DNA from: SZAS-3 sp964386785
GTDB taxonomy: Bacteria > Chlamydiota > Chlamydiia > Chlamydiales > JAAKFR01
NCBI GenBank assembly: GCA_964386785.1
Contig: CAYLUD010000026.1
Location: forward strand, 1-23,775
DNA length: 23,775 nt
Direction: 5' to 3'
The notes beneath the pieces were generated by a model. The model saw only the letters and a program-made list of their open reading frames with translations, made no database searches and had not been told where the DNA came from. Of this stretch, positions 1-7,134 are shown in pieces. Numbering within the stretch: the first letter of the stretch is position 1; the number at the start of each line of letters is the position of its first letter. The translations under genes were made by a program, and so were the position numbers.

Positions 1-57
1 TGGCAGAGCATCCGACTTGTAATCGGACGGTTGAGGGTTCAAGTCCTTTCTCCAGCA
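1..57 (+). tRNA. tRNA-Thr (anticodon TGT), 5' end outside window
   Basis: The anticodon arm TCCGA-CTTGTAA-TCGGA gives anticodon TGT, which decodes ACA-type Thr codons. A T arm with loop TTCAAGT follows, and the 3' acceptor strand CTCCAGC ends with discriminator A at 57. About 16 bases of the 5' end (acceptor strand and start of the D arm) lie before the window. No CCA is encoded. It is separated by only 6 bases from the next tRNA, so the two are probably cotranscribed. Confidence 0.93.
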
Positions 58-63
58 ATCGAT

Positions 64-146
64 GGGGGTGTCGCATAGTGGCCTATTGCATCGGACTGTA
101 AATCCGACGGCTCGCGCCTTCGCTAGTTCGAATCTAGCCACCCCCA
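64..146 (+). tRNA. tRNA-Tyr (anticodon GTA)
   Basis: The acceptor stem GGGGGTG pairs with CACCCCC. The anticodon arm TCGGA-CTGTAAA-TCCGA carries anticodon GTA. A long class II variable arm follows, then a T arm GCTAG-TTCGAAT-CTAGC and discriminator A at 146. The long extra arm is expected for bacterial tRNA-Tyr. CCA is not encoded. The Thr-Tyr tRNA order resembles the tRNA pair found upstream of tuf in many bacteria, but no tuf gene follows here. Confidence 0.95.
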
Positions 147-262
147 TTCTTTTGAACGATGCTTATGATTCTGGATCGTTATCAAGTGTGTTCTCGCTAT
201 CCGGCTTGCTGACAACACAAAAATCTGATACCATCTTTTCTAGATTACGGCGTTGTAGTTGT

Positions 263-291
263 TTGACATAGAATTCTTATTAGCTACTCAT
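263..291 (+). promoter_or_regulatory. possible promoter for the HD-domain gene
   Basis: A perfect -35 hexamer TTGACA lies at 263-268. No good -10 follows at the usual distance: the 17-base position is ACTCAT at 286-291, and CATAAA lies three bases further on. It is the only promoter-like element in the 196-base gap after the tRNAs, which otherwise shows no gene. A ribosome binding site AAAGGAG at 324-330 lies 12 bases before the ATG of the next gene. Confidence 0.25.
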
Positions 292-342
292 AAAAAACTA
301 CGACTTAAGATTTAGCTAACTTAAAAGGAGAACTTAAACATC

Positions 343-1119
343 ATGATGACGCATGTATTTTTTTTGATTACCTCATTAAGTCTTTCTCTACCGATAGCTG
401 CCGATGCAATCCGCACTCCCTTAGAACAGAAACTACCTCAAGCTTACTCCATAGAAACTCTATGCGACTTGTTACCGGATAACTCCCAAATTCGTGCTCT
501 TACTACACGCTTAATTCATGAGTGGGAAGCCTACAAAGCATCTGGAAATAAAAATTTCGAAATAGATGCGCTCATTCTAGCGATTATTTATGGCGCCGAG
601 AAACACCATGGGCAAAAGCGAAAAGATGCCGCAGGCACTCCTTACATCATACATCCGTTACAGGTTTGCTACAACCTTTGGGATATTGGCCAAGTACGCA
701 ACTCCAACATCCTAATCTCCTCGATTTTGCACGATAGTCTTGAAGATACGGATGCAACCGAGAGTGAAATTGAGAAATATTTTGGCAAGAGAGTGTGTGA
801 GACAATTAAAGAGGTTTCCAATGATCCCAATCTAGACACCAATGCAAACAAGCAACGACAAATAGACCACGTTCCTCTTATGTCTCAGGATGCACGTCTT
901 CTCAAACTGGCAGACAGGTTAGCGAATATTGTTGATTTACGCACCCCCCCTCCCTCCTGGAATACGGAAAAAGTGGATGGTTATTTCACGTGGGGAGAGA
1001 AGTTATTAACAGCGCTAAGGGGGACTAATGCAAACTTAGAAGCTGCCCTTGAAAAAGAAATTAAAAATCATCAAGACGCTAAGGCGACCTCCTTATGTCC
1101 GATAACGGAACAGTCTTAG
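343..1119 (+). CDS. HD-domain (p)ppGpp hydrolase-like protein with N-terminal signal peptide
   Basis: This 258-residue protein has the metal-dependent HD hydrolase fold of the SpoT/MESH1 class, which removes the 3'-pyrophosphate from (p)ppGpp. The motifs are in order: KHHGQKRKD with H88, YIIHPLQV with H104, the HD pair H130-D131 followed by E134-D135 in LHDSLEDTD, and LKLADRLAN with D191 and N195. These match the expected metal ligands and catalytic acids. No synthetase, TGS or ACT domain is present, so it is a stand-alone hydrolase-like protein. Unusually, residues 5-18 are strongly hydrophobic and followed by a small-residue AADA site, which looks like a Sec signal peptide. Cytoplasmic MESH1-type enzymes have none. 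The start is the first of two tandem ATGs after AAAGGAG. The fold is well supported; substrate and location are inference. Another nucleotide pyrophosphohydrolase activity is possible. Confidence 0.8.
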   Translation: MMTHVFFLITSLSLSLPIAADAIRTPLEQKLPQAYSIETLCDLLPDNSQIRALTTRLIHEWEAYKASGNKNFEIDALILAIIYGAEKHHGQKRKDAAGTPYIIHPLQVCYNLWDIGQVRNSNILISSILHDSLEDTDATESEIEKYFGKRVCETIKEVSNDPNLDTNANKQRQIDHVPLMSQDARLLKLADRLANIVDLRTPPPSWNTEKVDGYFTWGEKLLTALRGTNANLEAALEKEIKNHQDAKATSLCPITEQS

Positions 1120-1266
1120 TCTGTAATATGGTGGCTGTCAAATTGGCTACTTGATCTGCCAAGCGATAAGCCTCATTAGGCAAGAGATCTCCCCTGCTTT
1201 TCCATCCTAGGCTTGCAGGTTAAAGAGTGTAGACTCTTCGGGGGTCAGCAAGAAAAATGACTATGA
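1120..1266. other. intergenic stretch with a short hairpin
   Basis: No gene is recognised. A small inverted repeat AAGAGT-GTAG-ACTCTT lies at 1223-1238, with no T-run after it, so it is not a convincing terminator. A minus-strand frame stays open from 1219 to 1079 and reads plausibly as protein (for example GDLLPNEAYRLADQVANL). It has no start codon and overlaps the 3' end of the upstream gene on the other strand. It may be a scrap of a lost gene or chance. Confidence 0.3.
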
Positions 1267-1738
1267 TTTTTTTTTGCTGTTGCATACGTGATGCGAACAG
1301 CTATTGCATGGAGAGATTTCCCAAGTCATTATGGTTCTTGGCGTACAATGTACACTCGTTTTAAAAGATGGAGTGAATCGGGATGGTTTTGGAAATTGTT
1401 ACACATGCTACAAGCAAAAAAATGAATGAACGTGAATTTTACTTGGATTGATAGCACTACAATTGTTGTCCATAGACATGGTTCTGGGGATCTTAAAAAA
1501 AGGCTATCAACTGATTGGTCGAGGACGGAAGAGATTAAGTACCAAAGTTCATTTATCTATTTCAATAGGTGGAATTCAAATTATTTGTTTATACTGGAGT
1601 CAACGCCTTGATATGAAAATATTTCCAAAACTATGGGAATTAGGAAAATGGTCTGGAATTCAATACATCATCGCAGATAAAGCAGTTTACCAGACTGTCA
1701 ATTTAAAAATCCATTACTTGGATAGGTTCCCACACTGA
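1267..1738 (+). pseudogene. IS5-family transposase remnant (truncated, stop and frameshift)
   Basis: From 1267 the first frame reads RTAIAWRDFPSHYGSWRTMY then TRFKRWSESG, the typical N-terminal helix region of IS5-group transposases. An in-frame TGA stops it at 1423-1425. The same frame then resumes with TWIDSTTIVVHRHGSG, the start of the DDE core (D-S-T motif). Near 1490 the matching frame shifts by one (now frame 2), giving GILKKGYQLIGRGRKRLSTK and later IIADKAVYQ, the second catalytic region (ADKxY). The usual N-terminal 50 or so residues are missing and the C-terminus ends at 1738. It is therefore a dead copy with at least one nonsense change, one frameshift and a 5' truncation. No terminal inverted repeats were recognised. 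Confidence 0.78.
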
Positions 1739-1820
1739 ACGAATACTATATTTTTATTGCAAATAATTGTTTTTTTGAAACAAAATATATGTTAATTAAA
1801 ACTTTACCAAAGTTGCAAGC

Positions 1821-3314
1821 ATGCCTACAATTCAAATAATTACAGATCGTAAAGAAATCCAGCTTAATTCTGAATGGTCTCAGGTAAACAAAATATATAG
1901 TGCATCCTTTATTGTGGATCAAAATGGTAACAAGGTAGGTTCTGACTATCAAGGCCGTCAATATCGGATCATTGAAAAATGGGAGCGTCCTTTTTCTAGC
2001 CTAGAACGATTTGGCAGAGGTTTATTGGGTGTTGTTGCTGTTATTTGTACCCTCTGTTTTGCTCTGTTCTCAAAGTCGACAAGAAATTTATTTATACAGT
2101 CTCATGACAACATTCGCTTTGCTATTGATATATCCGCACAAAATGAAACAAGCCGAACCCAATTACGGGAAAGAGCACCAATGTCTGAAGAGCAGATACA
2201 GAAAATAAAGCAAATATTACCGTGGGTGTTGGAAAATAAGACGTCAAAACACTCTCGTGAAATAGAGATTCCCGAAAAAAGTAAGGAAGAAGAAGATATA
2301 ACATGGCACTTAAGCCAATCAGCACATTACGTATTTAGTCTAAACAGTATTCCTGGTATTATTTTTAAGCTTGACTCCCCATCCTGTTCCGCCTCTAATG
2401 ACGAGCTCACTATGGAAAAGCGCTACGATAACATAGTACGCGCGGAAACAATTGTTCGTAATTTCAATTTGGAAAAACTGTATATTCCAGGAGCACAGAA
2501 GCTTGATATAACAATAGGCAACAAAACGTATGCTGTTTTAGCAGAACAAAAAGTTAACATTAATCCTAATGAAGGTTATCAAGAGCATTTTTTTTACAAA
2601 AAATCAAAAGAACTCAATCTAGCCTTTGAGCAACTTGCCGTTTTTATCTGTCAAACAGGTTATTGTGACGTTACATGGCGCAATAATCCAATCTTGATGA
2701 GTCCCCAGCCCCAGGATAGCAGTGCAAACTACACAATTGCCCTTCTAGATCTTGAGCATATGAACAAACCAGAATCTGGCTTATTTGGAACCTGGTGTAC
2801 GAGAGGTCTAGTTAGATGTGGTACCAAAGAACAAGCAACGATCGTGCTATCGGTGGCCCAGCGGTGTGGTATATCGACTCAAAGTTTTCAATCAGCGCTT
2901 GATACTAGACAAAAAGAAATAGCAGATTGGGAACAGCGAGAAACTTTCTATAAAGAACACAAGATTGAAAATGGAAATGAAAAAATTGAATTAGATACAC
3001 AAAAACTTGATTTTACTGACTCCTGCACAACTAAAGACAAGAATTCAATTAGCAATGTGGCGCAATTGATTATTACAAATCTCAACAAGGAGATTGACTC
3101 CTCCGAAACAGAAGATGCTATTCACTCGCGCAGGTATATGTACATCGATATAACTGACACTGAAGGAGTATTCTGGACGTTTACAAAAACAATTGGAACA
3201 GATAAAAATGTAAAATTGTCGCAATTGGAATACGCCCTAAAGGAATTAAAAAGATTAGGACTTATCTATAATTTTGTGGACATAAATCAAAATGGATACC
3301 AAATACAAGCTTAA
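1821..3314 (+). CDS. membrane-anchored protein with degenerate protein-kinase-like motifs, unknown function
   Basis: This 497-residue protein is not assigned to a named family. It has one hydrophobic segment at about residues 67-84, preceded by basic and aromatic residues, so it is probably membrane-anchored. Residues 178-315 carry a series like a reduced kinase fold: GIIFKLDS (K183, like the VAIK lysine), RYDNIVRAE (like helix C), YAVLAEQ (like a hinge), CDVTWRNNPIL at 282-292 (like the D-x-K-x-x-N catalytic loop) and ALLDLEH at 307-313 (like DFG). The spacing and order fit a protein-kinase-like protein, but the canonical lysine of the catalytic loop is absent, so it may be a pseudokinase. 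The C-terminal 80 residues look like a small mixed helix-strand domain. There is no clear Shine-Dalgarno before the ATG. The gene is AT-rich compared with the pdh and aro operons and lies just after a dead IS5 copy. The ORF is sound; kinase relatedness is inference. Confidence 0.75.
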   Translation: MPTIQIITDRKEIQLNSEWSQVNKIYSASFIVDQNGNKVGSDYQGRQYRIIEKWERPFSSLERFGRGLLGVVAVICTLCFALFSKSTRNLFIQSHDNIRFAIDISAQNETSRTQLRERAPMSEEQIQKIKQILPWVLENKTSKHSREIEIPEKSKEEEDITWHLSQSAHYVFSLNSIPGIIFKLDSPSCSASNDELTMEKRYDNIVRAETIVRNFNLEKLYIPGAQKLDITIGNKTYAVLAEQKVNINPNEGYQEHFFYKKSKELNLAFEQLAVFICQTGYCDVTWRNNPILMSPQPQDSSANYTIALLDLEHMNKPESGLFGTWCTRGLVRCGTKEQATIVLSVAQRCGISTQSFQSALDTRQKEIADWEQRETFYKEHKIENGNEKIELDTQKLDFTDSCTTKDKNSISNVAQLIITNLNKEIDSSETEDAIHSRRYMYIDITDTEGVFWTFTKTIGTDKNVKLSQLEYALKELKRLGLIYNFVDINQNGYQIQA

Positions 3315-3376
3315 TTATCTGGCTATTTTTGATTGTAAAATTTTCATTAGCTGATTTTTAATACAAACCGGATCAA

Positions 3377-4654
3377 TCAGAGAACTAAACTTATTGGATT
3401 TTCTAATAACTCTTTGAGTGTTTTAAGAAATCGAGCTGCCCCTGCACCATCGATCACTCGATGGTCCGCTGAAAGGGTCACTACGATTTGTGGCGACGGG
3501 ACCACAGACCCTTGTTGCAGAGAGTACCCCTTATGAATTGCTCCTACCGCAAGAATAGCTCCTTGAGGTGGGTTAATTACCGCGGAGAACTCAGGGATCC
3601 CATACATTCCAAGATTGGAGACAGAAAAACTACCACCTAAATACTCTTCTTCTTTGAGTTTGCCCTCCTTGGCTCTTTGGGCCAAGGAGCGGATTTCTGT
3701 GGCAATCTGACCCAGGTTCTTATAATCGGCATGTCGTACGATTGGGGTAATCAGCCCCCCTTCGACAGTGACAGCAACCGATATATCTACAGTTTGATAC
3801 TGGATGAGCGTATGGTTTTCGACATGAAATCCCACATTGACATCGGGATGATGGCGCAGCGCCAATGCTACAGCGCGCACAATACAATCATTGTAGGATA
3901 CTTTAAGATGCACTGTCTGCAACTGTTCTTTACAAGCTATCAATGGCGCTGCATCGATCTGTTGTTTCAGATAAAAATGAGGAATTTCCTGTTTAGAAAA
4001 TTGCAGTCGCTCTGCAATAGCCTTACGCATGGGAGACAAGGGGCGTTCCAGATAACTACCTGCAGGATGCTGAGGGCTCTCTATTCTACCAAACGTAACA
4101 ATACCTAACGGCTGTGCTCGACAGAGATCTTCACTAACGATTCGGCCCCCTGGTCCACTTCCCTGAACTGTGGAAAGATCCATCTGCTGTTCTTTTGCTA
4201 ATTTTTTAGCTAGAGGAGAAGCTTTCACGCGACTTCCTGCCTGCAGATTCTTGGGTGGAAGAGAAGAGACGGGAGGGGATGGTACATAACGGTGGGTATG
4301 ACGAGGTTTCGGAATGCGTTCGACTGTATCGACAATAGGATTCTCTGATAGATTTTGTTCTACAACTGGAGGAGCGAGTACCAGTTTAGCCAGCTCACTT
4401 TCTATATCTTCATTTGGATCAGAAGACACAATGGCAAAGGGAGTATAGATTGTCGCGCCACTTCCTTCGGCGATCAGGCGCTTACGTAACCATCCCTCAT
4501 CCAGAGCGGCATACTCGATCGTTGCCTTATCTGTTGCAATATCTACGAGGATGTCCCCAGCAGCTATCCATTCCCCTTCTCGTTTCCGCCAGCGAGCGAT
4601 CGTACCTTCTTCCATGGTGGGCGACAACTTAGGTAGGGTCAGGGTTTGCAACAT
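3377..4654 (-). CDS. pdhC: pyruvate dehydrogenase E2, dihydrolipoyl acetyltransferase
   Basis: This 425-residue E2 core subunit transfers the acetyl group from E1 to CoA. The single N-terminal lipoyl domain has its lipoyl lysine at K43 in TDKATIEY. A Pro-rich linker and an E1/E3-binding domain follow at about residues 143-180 (KASPLAKKLAKEQ, GSGPGGRI). The C-terminal catalytic domain ends with the DHRxxDG signature (H398, D402 in SADHRVIDGAG). All key residues are present and the length is normal for a one-lipoyl E2. It is the last gene of pdhA-pdhB-pdhC, two bases after pdhB, and converges on the gene ending at 3314. No dihydrolipoamide dehydrogenase gene lies in the window, so E3 must be encoded elsewhere. 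Confidence 0.95.
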   Translation of the reverse strand: MLQTLTLPKLSPTMEEGTIARWRKREGEWIAAGDILVDIATDKATIEYAALDEGWLRKRLIAEGSGATIYTPFAIVSSDPNEDIESELAKLVLAPPVVEQNLSENPIVDTVERIPKPRHTHRYVPSPPVSSLPPKNLQAGSRVKASPLAKKLAKEQQMDLSTVQGSGPGGRIVSEDLCRAQPLGIVTFGRIESPQHPAGSYLERPLSPMRKAIAERLQFSKQEIPHFYLKQQIDAAPLIACKEQLQTVHLKVSYNDCIVRAVALALRHHPDVNVGFHVENHTLIQYQTVDISVAVTVEGGLITPIVRHADYKNLGQIATEIRSLAQRAKEGKLKEEEYLGGSFSVSNLGMYGIPEFSAVINPPQGAILAVGAIHKGYSLQQGSVVPSPQIVVTLSADHRVIDGAGAARFLKTLKELLENPISLVL

Positions 4655-4656
4655 GG

Positions 4657-5631
4657 TTACCTCAATAATACACGTATGGATTCAAGAATTCTTTCAGGAT
4701 TAGGTAACGTAGCAGCCTCTAATATTTTGGAATAGGGCATCGGGGTTTCTTTCTGACAAATTCTCAAGATGGGAGCATCTAGATCATCAAAACAGTGCGT
4801 AGAAAGCTGATATCCGATCTCTGCCGCAACGCCTGCAAACATATGGCCCTCCTCAACAATCAAACAGCGATGAGTTTTTTGCACGGATTGCATCAATGTG
4901 GAAAGATCTAAAGGTTTGATGGTACGCAAATCAATGAGTTCTACAGAAATGCCTTCTACAGCTGCAACTTGAATGGCTGCAGAACAGGCCGTCATCATAC
5001 GACCATACGAAATGAGGGTTAGATCCTTGCCCTGTCGTATAACCTGAGCTTTTCCTATGGGAATGAGATGGTCGCTACCTTCAGGAACTTCCCCTTTTTT
5101 ATTGTAATCGAGCTCACTCTCTAAAAAGAGAACGGGGTTGTTATTACGAATCGCAGCCTTTAATAACCCTTTGGCATCACTCGGTGTGCTCGGCGCTATG
5201 ACAAGTAGTCCTGGAAAATTTGCATACAACGCCTCTACACAATGAGAATGTTGACTTGAGACCTGCGCAGCTGCGCCATTAGGTCCTCGAAATACAATAG
5301 GAACAGAAAATCGCCCTCCAGACATATAATACATTTTAGCGGCATTCGAAATAATCTGATCTGCTGCCACGAAACTAAAATTCCAACTCATAAACTCCAC
5401 AATAGGACGCAGTCCTGTGAGCGCAGCTCCGATGGCGAGACCTGCAAATCCGTTTTCACTAATGGGAGTATCGATTACCCGTTCGGGTCCAAATTTTTGC
5501 AATAACCCCTTGCTCACTTTGTAAGCACCCTGATACTCCGCTACCTCTTCTCCTAGGAGGATCACTCGAGGGTCTCTTGTCATCTCTTCGTCGATGGCTT
5601 GACGTAAGGCTTCACGTAGATCAAGGAGCAT
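4657..5631 (-). CDS. pdhB: pyruvate dehydrogenase E1 component, beta subunit
   Basis: This 324-residue protein is an alpha2beta2-type E1 beta subunit, which with PdhA decarboxylates pyruvate using thiamine diphosphate and acetylates the E2 lipoyl group. Recognisable blocks are LGEEVAEYQGAYKVSKGL near the N-terminus, RVIDTPISENGFAGLAIGAA with the conserved active-site glutamate region, PIVFRGPNGAAAQVSSQHSH, and the C-terminal transketolase domain (SYGRMM, VELIDLRTIKPLD, EEGHMFAGV). Length and motif order are normal. Its start overlaps the end of pdhA by 11 bases, which implies translational coupling. Confidence 0.95.
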   Translation of the reverse strand: MLLDLREALRQAIDEEMTRDPRVILLGEEVAEYQGAYKVSKGLLQKFGPERVIDTPISENGFAGLAIGAALTGLRPIVEFMSWNFSFVAADQIISNAAKMYYMSGGRFSVPIVFRGPNGAAAQVSSQHSHCVEALYANFPGLLVIAPSTPSDAKGLLKAAIRNNNPVLFLESELDYNKKGEVPEGSDHLIPIGKAQVIRQGKDLTLISYGRMMTACSAAIQVAAVEGISVELIDLRTIKPLDLSTLMQSVQKTHRCLIVEEGHMFAGVAAEIGYQLSTHCFDDLDAPILRICQKETPMPYSKILEAATLPNPERILESIRVLLR

Positions 5632-6613
5632 AGATCCCCTCTTCTAATGTAGCGATTTCTGGCCATGGGCTCGACTTAGCATATGCAATTGCATCCAATA
5701 CTTCTTGCTTTGCTTCAGCTTCTAGAGTTTGATACTGCGCATCCTCGATTTCTAATACCTGTCTCATTTTGATGATTGGGTCTTGCTGAAGAATACGCTC
5801 CATATCGCCTGCAGTACGGTATAAGCCGGGATCCGAAATCGAGTGACCTCGAAACCGTTCGCAATGACATTCAATTAACATGGGTTTCCCTGTCTGGAGG
5901 ATCTTCTCATAAGCGTAGGTGAATCCATCATAACAATTTAAAAAATCCATCCCATCTAATGAGAACCCTTCTATTCCATAACTTTGCGCCTGTAATTCCG
6001 CAATGTGTGGTGTGCATATAGCTCGATGCACTGCGGTCCCCATACCCCACTGGTTGTTTTCAATAATATACAAAACGGGCAAGTCCCATAACGATGCCAA
6101 ATTGATCGCTTCATGGAAAGCTCCTTGCGCAACGGCCCCCTCACCTAGAAAACAAACGGAAATACTCTTCTGTTTTAGGTATTTGATGGAAAATGCCGCG
6201 CCAGCAGATATCGGCAGATGTCCTCCAACAATAGCAAATCCCCCTAACAAGCGATCCGCATACAAATGCATAGATCCACCACGTCCCAAAGCGTTTCCAG
6301 TCGCTTTACCAAAGAGTTCGGCCATTAATGACTTAGGACTAGCACCTAGAAGGAGGGCAAGCGCATGACAACGATAGGTTGTTGCAAACCAATTATCTGG
6401 TCCCATTGCTGCAAGAGCAGCAGTCTGAATTGCTTCCTGTCCAATATAGGTATGGTAAAAGCCACCAATCCAGCCCTGTTGATAACAAGCTTCCCCTCTC
6501 AATTCGAACTGTCGGATGAGGACCATAGCTCGAAGCCATTTCATCAATGACTCTTTACCCAATTTATGGATCAAATCCTGAGGTGGATACCTACAAAAAA
6601 ATTGATGCGACAT
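5621..6613 (-). CDS. pdhA: pyruvate dehydrogenase E1 component, alpha subunit
   Basis: This 330-residue E1 alpha binds thiamine diphosphate and Mg. Visible motifs are GGFYHTYIGQEA, the GRGGSMHLY loop, and the thiamine-binding motif in the variant form GEGA at 157-160 with paired asparagines N186-N187 (instead of GDG...NN). RGHSISDPGLYR is the phosphorylation-loop region conserved in the family. The Glu-for-Asp variant is conservative and should still bind the metal. The start ATG at 6613 has no Shine-Dalgarno just before it. The only strong one upstream, AGGAGG at 6701-6706, serves a 12-codon ORF instead. It is the first gene of the pdhABC operon. Confidence 0.94.
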   Translation of the reverse strand: MSHQFFCRYPPQDLIHKLGKESLMKWLRAMVLIRQFELRGEACYQQGWIGGFYHTYIGQEAIQTAALAAMGPDNWFATTYRCHALALLLGASPKSLMAELFGKATGNALGRGGSMHLYADRLLGGFAIVGGHLPISAGAAFSIKYLKQKSISVCFLGEGAVAQGAFHEAINLASLWDLPVLYIIENNQWGMGTAVHRAICTPHIAELQAQSYGIEGFSLDGMDFLNCYDGFTYAYEKILQTGKPMLIECHCERFRGHSISDPGLYRTAGDMERILQQDPIIKMRQVLEIEDAQYQTLEAEAKQEVLDAIAYAKSSPWPEIATLEEGIYAP

Positions 6614-6656
6614 GGAGCGGTCATTTAATCAGAAGGTCTATTTTTGCCAAATCATT

Positions 6657-6719
6657 TTATCTACAGATCTCTTCTTTTGGGTAGTCTGGAATCATATTTT
6701 CCTCCTGTTTTCTGATTCC
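6657..6719 (-). promoter_or_regulatory. hairpin with strong ribosome binding site and 12-codon ORF upstream of pdhA
   Basis: On the minus strand an inverted repeat GGAATCA (6719-6713) and TGATTCC (6694-6688) encloses an 18-base loop with a perfect AGGAGG at 6706-6701. Five bases later an ATG at 6695-6693 opens a 12-codon ORF, MIPDYPKEEICR, ending TAA at 6657. The ATG overlaps the base of the 3' arm of the stem. The ORF is out of frame with pdhA, which starts 44 bases after it with no ribosome binding site. A 5-codon ORF (MIWQK) lies in between. This could be a leader controlling pdhA translation; function is inference from position. Confidence 0.35.
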
Positions 6720-7030
6720 AAATGCTGACTGCACGAGCATATAGCATCCATTTAAACGGCTATTTCTATTTCATCCTGTACATCGGGGGATGGAGATCAG
6801 TACCCATGCATTCCGCATAATATACCAGAGAAGACGACCGGATATCAGGGCTGCCCTGGTATTTCTTTTAAGAGAAAAGTTATGGATTTGCTAGATTGTT
6901 CCCTTGCAATCTCTATGCGATATAGGCCACGCTGCTACACCTGGAACTATCGCTCCGTATTTGTGTAGTGTATAAGGGCAGTGCTTGATTGGTTCTTTGT
7001 GTGGCAAACCAACCCATCTAGTGTATAGTA
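6720..7030. other. divergent intergenic region between pdhA and aroB
   Basis: No gene is seen. There are nested inverted repeats at 6822-6862: ATACCAG (6822-6828) pairs with CTGGTAT (6856-6862), and the alternative hairpin CAGGG-CTG-CCCTG at 6846-6858 shares the last bases, so the two folds exclude each other. A promoter-like pair TTGTTC (6896-6901), 17 bases, GATATA (6919-6924) points toward aroB. The 9-mer TAGTGTATA occurs twice, at 6966-6974 and 7019-7027; the second includes a TATAGT hexamer usable as a -10. Confidence 0.35.
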
Positions 7031-7033
7031 CAT

Positions 7034-7051
7034 CCTCTACATATGCAGAGG
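7034..7051. promoter_or_regulatory. 18-bp imperfect palindrome, possible operator or leader hairpin of the aro operon
   Basis: CCTCTACATATGCAGAGG reads as its own reverse complement except for one A/C pair (7039 against 7046), so 8 of 9 pairs match. It starts five bases after a TATAGT hexamer (7024-7029) and lies before the first ribosome binding site of the aro operon. Position and symmetry fit a dimeric repressor site just downstream of a promoter. It does not resemble the E. coli trp operator. The regulator is unknown. Confidence 0.35.
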
Positions 7052-7068
7052 AAGAGGGTGAAACCTTC

Positions 7069-7134
7069 ATGTGGAAATCTTTAGTATATGTATCACGAAC
7101 GGGGGCCTGTGATTATATGGGAGGTCGAACATGA
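7069..7134 (+). CDS. possible 21-residue leader peptide overlapping the aroB start
   Basis: An ATG at 7069, after GAGGG at 7054-7058, opens a 21-codon frame whose TGA (7132-7134) overlaps the aroB ATG (7131) as ATGA, the usual layout for coupled translation. It contains one Trp (position 2) and two Tyr (7 and 16) codons among 21, high in aromatics for its size. That would suit control by aromatic amino acids, but there is no run of Trp or Tyr codons and no clear attenuator downstream. The frame could also be chance. Confidence 0.25.
   Translation: MWKSLVYVSRTGACDYMGGRT

Noticed and set aside
1079..1219. Minus-strand open frame reading plausibly as protein
   Set aside because: There is no start codon, it overlaps the HD-protein gene in antisense, and it has no recognised similarity. 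Kept only as a note in the intergenic entry.
1767..1783. TTGTTT/AAACAA inverted repeat before the kinase-like gene
   Set aside because: The stem is AT-only and short in a very AT-rich region, so it is likely chance.
3677..4108. 143-codon plus-strand ORF across pdhC
   Set aside because: It is antisense to a well-conserved E2 gene whose motifs fully explain the sequence.
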